Source: Cyanobacteria bacterium HKST-UBA02
Lineage (GTDB): Bacteria > Cyanobacteriota > Vampirovibrionia > Obscuribacterales > Obscuribacteraceae
DNA: 8,830 bases
Direction of reading: 5' to 3'
NCBI GenBank assembly: GCA_020431945.1
Contig: JAGQHH010000448.1
Span: forward strand, 1-8,830
Positions 5,977 to 8,830 of the stretch are shown here, one piece after another; position 1 is the first letter of the stretch, and each line of letters opens with the position of its first letter. The notes under the pieces are model-generated. The model was not told the origin of the DNA. It worked only from the letters and a program-made list of their open reading frames with translations, and ran no database searches. Position numbers and translations under genes: made by a program.

Positions 5977-7500
5977 CTAAGCTTCAGTGCTCAGCTCCAT
6001 CTCGGGCTCCTCGTCGCTGTCGAGCATGGGGGTGGCGGTGGAGGATAGCTCGGCGATCTCAGCAGCGCCCCTGGATGTGTTCCCGGCTGTGTGAGATAGG
6101 GAGAGGGTTGAGGGTATGTTCTCGAAAGACGAGGTCGGATCTGGTGCCGGTGCCGGCTCCTTCTTTGCGTTCGCTGCTGCTTTCTCCGGCTCTTCGTTTA
6201 CTTTCACTGCCGGTATGCCGTCTACTGTCTCGACACCTGTAGAGCCTGTGCCGTCTTCTTTGTAGCCGGAAAAAATGAAGCGGTATGGCTGGGTAACCAG
6301 ACCTCGTTCGCAGAGGAACGAGAAGAATGCGGTGACCGCGATGCTTATCAAGATCACCGAATAAGCAATGCTCTGCAAGATGACCCCATCGGGAATACCG
6401 TTGGTAAGCGCGATTGAGGCAAGTACGGCAGCCGCCAGTCCGCGGGGGATCATGATACAGGCGATGGTGGCATCGATCTTCGGTGTCTTAAGTCTCGGCA
6501 GAGCGAGTCTCACCACGAAAGGCCGGGCGATGAAGAGCCAGAGGACGATGATGCTGCCGGCATAGACGATCTCCATGCCGATCCACTGGATCGAGATGCC
6601 CAGATAAACGAAGAAGAAAGTCTTCATCAGGAAGACCAGCTCGGCGAACAGGGCGCGCTCGTCATCATTGAGAGAGATGGGACGCAGCAGGGTGGAGGCG
6701 GAGAGCTTGCTTGCCGGCAGCCTTTCGGCGTTCCCCATTACAATGCCGAAAGCAAGTGCCGAGAGCATTCCGGAGAAGCCGAAATATTCGGCGACACCGT
6801 AGGAGATACAGACACAGGCGGCGGTGGTGAACTTGGCGTGGGAGAGAGTCCTCACTTTGTTGAGAAGGGAGGACCACACATAAGCGAAAGTAGCGCCGAT
6901 CAAACAGGCCAGAACGAATGACGAGGCTATCTGGCCCAGCACGGCTCCCCAGCGCAGTTTGTCCATCTCTACCGCTGCCATCAATGCCAGGGTTACGACA
7001 ATGGAAAGCACGTTGCCCAGCACCGACTCGAGCAGCAGAGCCGTGCGCGAGCGCTCCTGGAGATTGAGGTTTTTGAGGAGGGGAACCGCCACCGAGGCTG
7101 CTGTTCCTCCCAGGATAGTACCGAGGATGAGGGCCGAGATTTCGGGGATCTTGAAAAGATGGATAGAGGTGAAATAGACCACCGCCACCGAGCTCGTATA
7201 GCCCACCAGGCTGAGAAGCGCAGCCGGCGCCAGGGATTTTTTCAGGGACGAGAGCTTCATATTGAGACCGCTCTCGAAGAGGATGATGACCAGGGTGAGA
7301 TTGGCGAAAACAGGACCGACCTGACCGAAGTGTTGGAGCGTGGTCATCTGTGTTATCGGCCCGATTATCAGTCCGATAAGCACCAGGGGCAGTACATCCG
7401 GTACCCGGCTCTGCTCGAAGAAAGCTGCGAACAAGTGTGCCAGGAAAATTATTGTACCTATGGCTGTAACGGCAATGGCAACTTCCACTGTCTTTTCCAC
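5977..7500 (-). CDS. Cation:proton antiporter homologue (CPA family) with cytoplasmic tail
   Basis: This is a 507-aa polytopic membrane protein. About 12-13 hydrophobic segments occupy residues 5-415. The order is typical of Na+(K+)/H+ exchangers: an early VPDVLPLVLIGLIIGP helix, LVIILFESGLNM, the unwound-helix region LGGTAASVAVPLL, LLLESVLGNVLSIVV, FLMKTFFFVYLGISI, and the late conserved Arg in MIPRGLAAAVLAS. Relatives exchange monovalent cations for protons in pH, sodium or volume homeostasis. The usual ion-binding N-D or D-D pair after ESxx reads Gly162-Asn163 here, so the catalytic Asp is absent. Residues about 430-507 form a soluble Pro/Ala/Glu-rich tail of low complexity. The start is GTG; TGA closes the frame upstream and no earlier ATG exists. 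The only GGAG is 22 nt away, so translation initiation is unusual or weak. It is divergent from the DUF1643 gene. Confidence 0.92.
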   Translation of the reverse strand: MEKTVEVAIAVTAIGTIIFLAHLFAAFFEQSRVPDVLPLVLIGLIIGPITQMTTLQHFGQVGPVFANLTLVIILFESGLNMKLSSLKKSLAPAALLSLVGYTSSVAVVYFTSIHLFKIPEISALILGTILGGTAASVAVPLLKNLNLQERSRTALLLESVLGNVLSIVVTLALMAAVEMDKLRWGAVLGQIASSFVLACLIGATFAYVWSSLLNKVRTLSHAKFTTAACVCISYGVAEYFGFSGMLSALAFGIVMGNAERLPASKLSASTLLRPISLNDDERALFAELVFLMKTFFFVYLGISIQWIGMEIVYAGSIIVLWLFIARPFVVRLALPRLKTPKIDATIACIMIPRGLAAAVLASIALTNGIPDGVILQSIAYSVILISIAVTAFFSFLCERGLVTQPYRFIFSGYKEDGTGSTGVETVDGIPAVKVNEEPEKAAANAKKEPAPAPDPTSSFENIPSTLSLSHTAGNTSRGAAEIAELSSTATPMLDSDEEPEMELSTEA

Positions 7501-7559
7501 CGGATCTGGATAAGGTGATAATCTCCAGGCGCTGACTCAAAAAAAGAGCCTGTATCTCT

Positions 7560-7565
7560 TAATAT
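7560..7565 (+). promoter_or_regulatory. Candidate -10 element giving a leaderless DUF1643 transcript
   Basis: TAATAT ends 7 nt before the DUF1643 ATG, so a start at the normal distance would fall on or next to the ATG itself. No Shine-Dalgarno is present in this short stretch, which fits a leaderless mRNA. A -35-like CTGACT (7532-7537) exists, but the 22-nt spacer is too long to be convincing. On the other strand the same patch reads TATATT and could serve the antiporter gene. Confidence 0.35.
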
Positions 7566-7572
7566 ACCCGTT

Positions 7573-8088
7573 ATGGACGCCTCGGCTCTCGAAATCCGAG
7601 AAAACTCAGGAAACGGTGCGGTCTTCGACAGTACCGGGCGCTACCGCTATCAGCTCTGGCGCGGGTTCGAGGCAGGCCGGGGGCGGGTCTTGTTTGTCAT
7701 GCTCAATCCCAATACCGCCGACGAGCGGCTGGATGACCCGACCATAAAGCGTTGCCGGGGATTCGCCCGGGACTGGGGGTTCAGTCGTCTCGATGTTGTC
7801 AATCTATTCGCCCTGCGCACCAGGCATCCATCCGTTCTGGTCCGGCGCAGAGCCCCGGTGGGACCGCTGAATGACGATTTCATCTCGGATTGCGCCCGGG
7901 CTGCCGATCTGGTGATCGCTGCCTGGGGAAATCATGGCAGGCACCGGGAGCGCGATGCCCAGGTGCTGGCTATGCTTCGCGCTCTTCATGTGCCGGTCTT
8001 TTGCCTGCAGACCAATAATTCGGGTCAGCCCCGGCATCCCTTATACGTTCGGTCATCTGTCAGCCCCGGTCCTTTTGTGGTTCTGTGA
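7573..8088 (+). CDS. DUF1643 domain protein
   Basis: This 171-aa soluble protein is essentially one DUF1643 domain. Diagnostic blocks are all present in order: YRYQLWR (24-30), the signature LFVMLNPNTADERLDDPTIK (40-59), RCRGFARDWGF (60-70), VVNLFALRTRHPSVL (75-89), PVGPLND (95-101), VIAAWGNHG (114-122) and the C-terminal GQPRHPLYV (151-159). The strongly conserved polar residues (N45, T48, D50, D55, W118, G119, H121, H155) look like an active or binding site. The biochemical role of the family is not known to me. Length is normal. There is no signal peptide or membrane segment. The ATG at 7573 lacks any Shine-Dalgarno, and a -10-like TAATAT is 7 nt upstream. The following membrane-protein gene begins 35 nt after its TGA, so read-through transcription is possible. 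Confidence 0.9.
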   Translation: MDASALEIRENSGNGAVFDSTGRYRYQLWRGFEAGRGRVLFVMLNPNTADERLDDPTIKRCRGFARDWGFSRLDVVNLFALRTRHPSVLVRRRAPVGPLNDDFISDCARAADLVIAAWGNHGRHRERDAQVLAMLRALHVPVFCLQTNNSGQPRHPLYVRSSVSPGPFVVL

Positions 8089-8123
8089 TTGTAAAATAGG
8101 GGCCGGTTTCAAGAGGATTTCGG

Positions 8124-8654
8124 ATGCAGGGCTTCGCCTGGTTTTTTATAGTTTGCGGTCTGTGCTATCTGCTTCTCATGGGCGTCGAGTACAGCAAGTA
8201 CGTGAGAGGCCAGAACTGGACGCCCATCGAAGGCGAGATCATAGATTCGATCAATGGTTTGCCCCTCACCAAGTTCGAGCCCAATCGTCTGAACACCCTG
8301 GCGACGATTGCGAACTGGTCTTATGTGAAATACAAGTACACTATCGGTGAGGGCATCTATGAGAACAGCGAAGAGATGGGTCCCCATCTCACCGTGTTCG
8401 ACTATATCATCGGACCCATGGCTGTGCGCTACGGCCCGGGCACTCCCATCGCTCTGATGTACAACCCTCTCGAGCCCAAAGAATCCACTTTCGGCTTCGA
8501 GGTCTTCAGACCGATCGAGACTCTCGGAGGCACAGCTTGTGTTTTCTTCGGTATCGGTTTCTTGCTTCTCTATGTCAACAGTGTCGTGAACACCGCCAAT
8601 GATGACAGCAATCCCCTGGATCTAGCCGGCCCGTCACTCTTCAAAGGGCGTTGA
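8124..8654 (+). CDS. Two-TM DUF3592-like membrane protein
   Basis: The protein is 176 aa, with an N-terminal membrane helix (residues 3-21, GFAWFFIVCGLCYLLLMGV) and a second near 132-155 (LGGTACVFFGIGFLLLYVNS). The loop between them (22-130) is beta-rich and carries the features of DUF3592 proteins: WTPIEGEIIDS at the start, YVKYKYTIGEGIYENS in the middle, and VRYGPGTPIALMYNPLEPKES before the second helix. The loop most likely faces outside, by analogy with the family; no enzymatic role is known. The start is secure: AAGAGGA (8111-8117) lies 6 nt before ATG. The short C-terminal tail (TANDDSNPLDL onward) is polar. A weak -10-like TAAAAT (8092-8097) follows the DUF1643 stop, so the gene may have its own promoter. 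It ends in TGA, 19 nt from the convergent pyrG gene. Confidence 0.82.
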   Translation: MQGFAWFFIVCGLCYLLLMGVEYSKYVRGQNWTPIEGEIIDSINGLPLTKFEPNRLNTLATIANWSYVKYKYTIGEGIYENSEEMGPHLTVFDYIIGPMAVRYGPGTPIALMYNPLEPKESTFGFEVFRPIETLGGTACVFFGIGFLLLYVNSVVNTANDDSNPLDLAGPSLFKGR

Positions 8655-8673
8655 AAGGACAGTCTAAATCTGG

Positions 8674-8830
8674 CTAACGCTGGTGTACAGGCGAGGATTT
8701 CTTGGTCACCTGGGTGGAGCTCTTTTCCCCTTCGGTCTCGGGATGGCTGTCCAGCATCGCCTGGACGAATCCGACGAAAAGCGGATGCGGATTGTCCGGT
8801 CTGGACTTGAGCTCGGGGTGGAACTGGCAG
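8674..8830 (-). CDS. pyrG: CTP synthase, C-terminal end (5' part outside window)
   Basis: PyrG makes CTP from UTP, ATP and glutamine in pyrimidine synthesis. Only the last 51 codons are in the window, ending in TAG (complement of 8674-8676). They read [20 protein letters not shown] followed by FVQAMLDSH. The HPE is the His-Glu pair of the class I glutamine amidotransferase Cys-His-Glu triad. The KSRP-x-x-PHPLF continuation is specific to PyrG among these amidotransferases. After the domain there is a polar Ser/Thr/Lys tail of about 23 residues (from PETEGEK to VHQR), variable in the family. The amidotransferase Cys and the whole synthase domain lie beyond base 8830, so intactness cannot be judged. 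Confidence 0.95.
   Translation of the reverse strand, partial: CQFHPELKSRPDNPHPLFVGFVQAMLDSHPETEGEKSSTQVTKKSSPVHQR

Noticed and set aside
6665..7540. 291-aa minus-strand ORF overlapping the antiporter
   Set aside because: It is a different frame of the antiporter gene, with a Gly/Arg/Ser-rich translation and no recognisable features.

Overview
This 8.8-kb window looks like ordinary bacterial chromosome with moderately high GC. It holds eleven complete or split genes plus two genes cut by the window edges: the 3' part of a DEAD-box RNA helicase on the left and the 3' end of CTP synthase (pyrG) on the right. There are no rRNA, tRNA, CRISPR, transposase or phage genes. Several small exported, Gln/Gly-rich or coiled-coil proteins, together with single-copy housekeeping genes at both ends, suggest a diderm-type free-living bacterium. 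A deep-branching non-photosynthetic Cyanobacteriota relative (Melainabacteria/Obscuribacterales-like) is one guess from the general look of the proteins. Nothing in the window proves it.

Layout. 1-1905 (+): RhlE-like DEAD-box helicase, then an exported coiled-coil protein and a 62-aa helical protein that may share a transcript. 1921-2907 (-): a TPR-like protein. 2908-3052: divergent promoter region with a perfect -10 hexamer and small palindromes. 3053-3748 (+): a phytanoyl-CoA-dioxygenase-family Fe(II)/2-oxoglutarate oxygenase. 3794-4915 (+): one exported Gln/Asn/Gly-rich protein with an RGG-rich tail, interrupted in frame by a TAG after codon 80. 4936-5040 (-): a 34-aa lysine-rich mini-protein with its own plausible promoter. 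5161-5964 (+): a membrane-anchored DUF4241-like protein with an uncertain start. 5977-7500 (-): a CPA-type cation:proton antiporter homologue in which the usual Asn-Asp ion-binding pair reads Gly-Asn. 7573-8088 (+): a DUF1643 protein, possibly leaderless. 8124-8654 (+): a two-TM DUF3592-like protein. 8674-8830 (-): the pyrG C-terminus.

The genes alternate strand often, and four tail-to-tail pairs are separated by only 12-20 nt with no clear intrinsic terminator. They do not form an obvious pathway or operon, and I see no multi-gene defence or biosynthetic system. The points most worth checking are the in-frame amber codon, the antiporter active-site substitution, the lysine-rich mini-gene and the leaderless or non-canonical starts.
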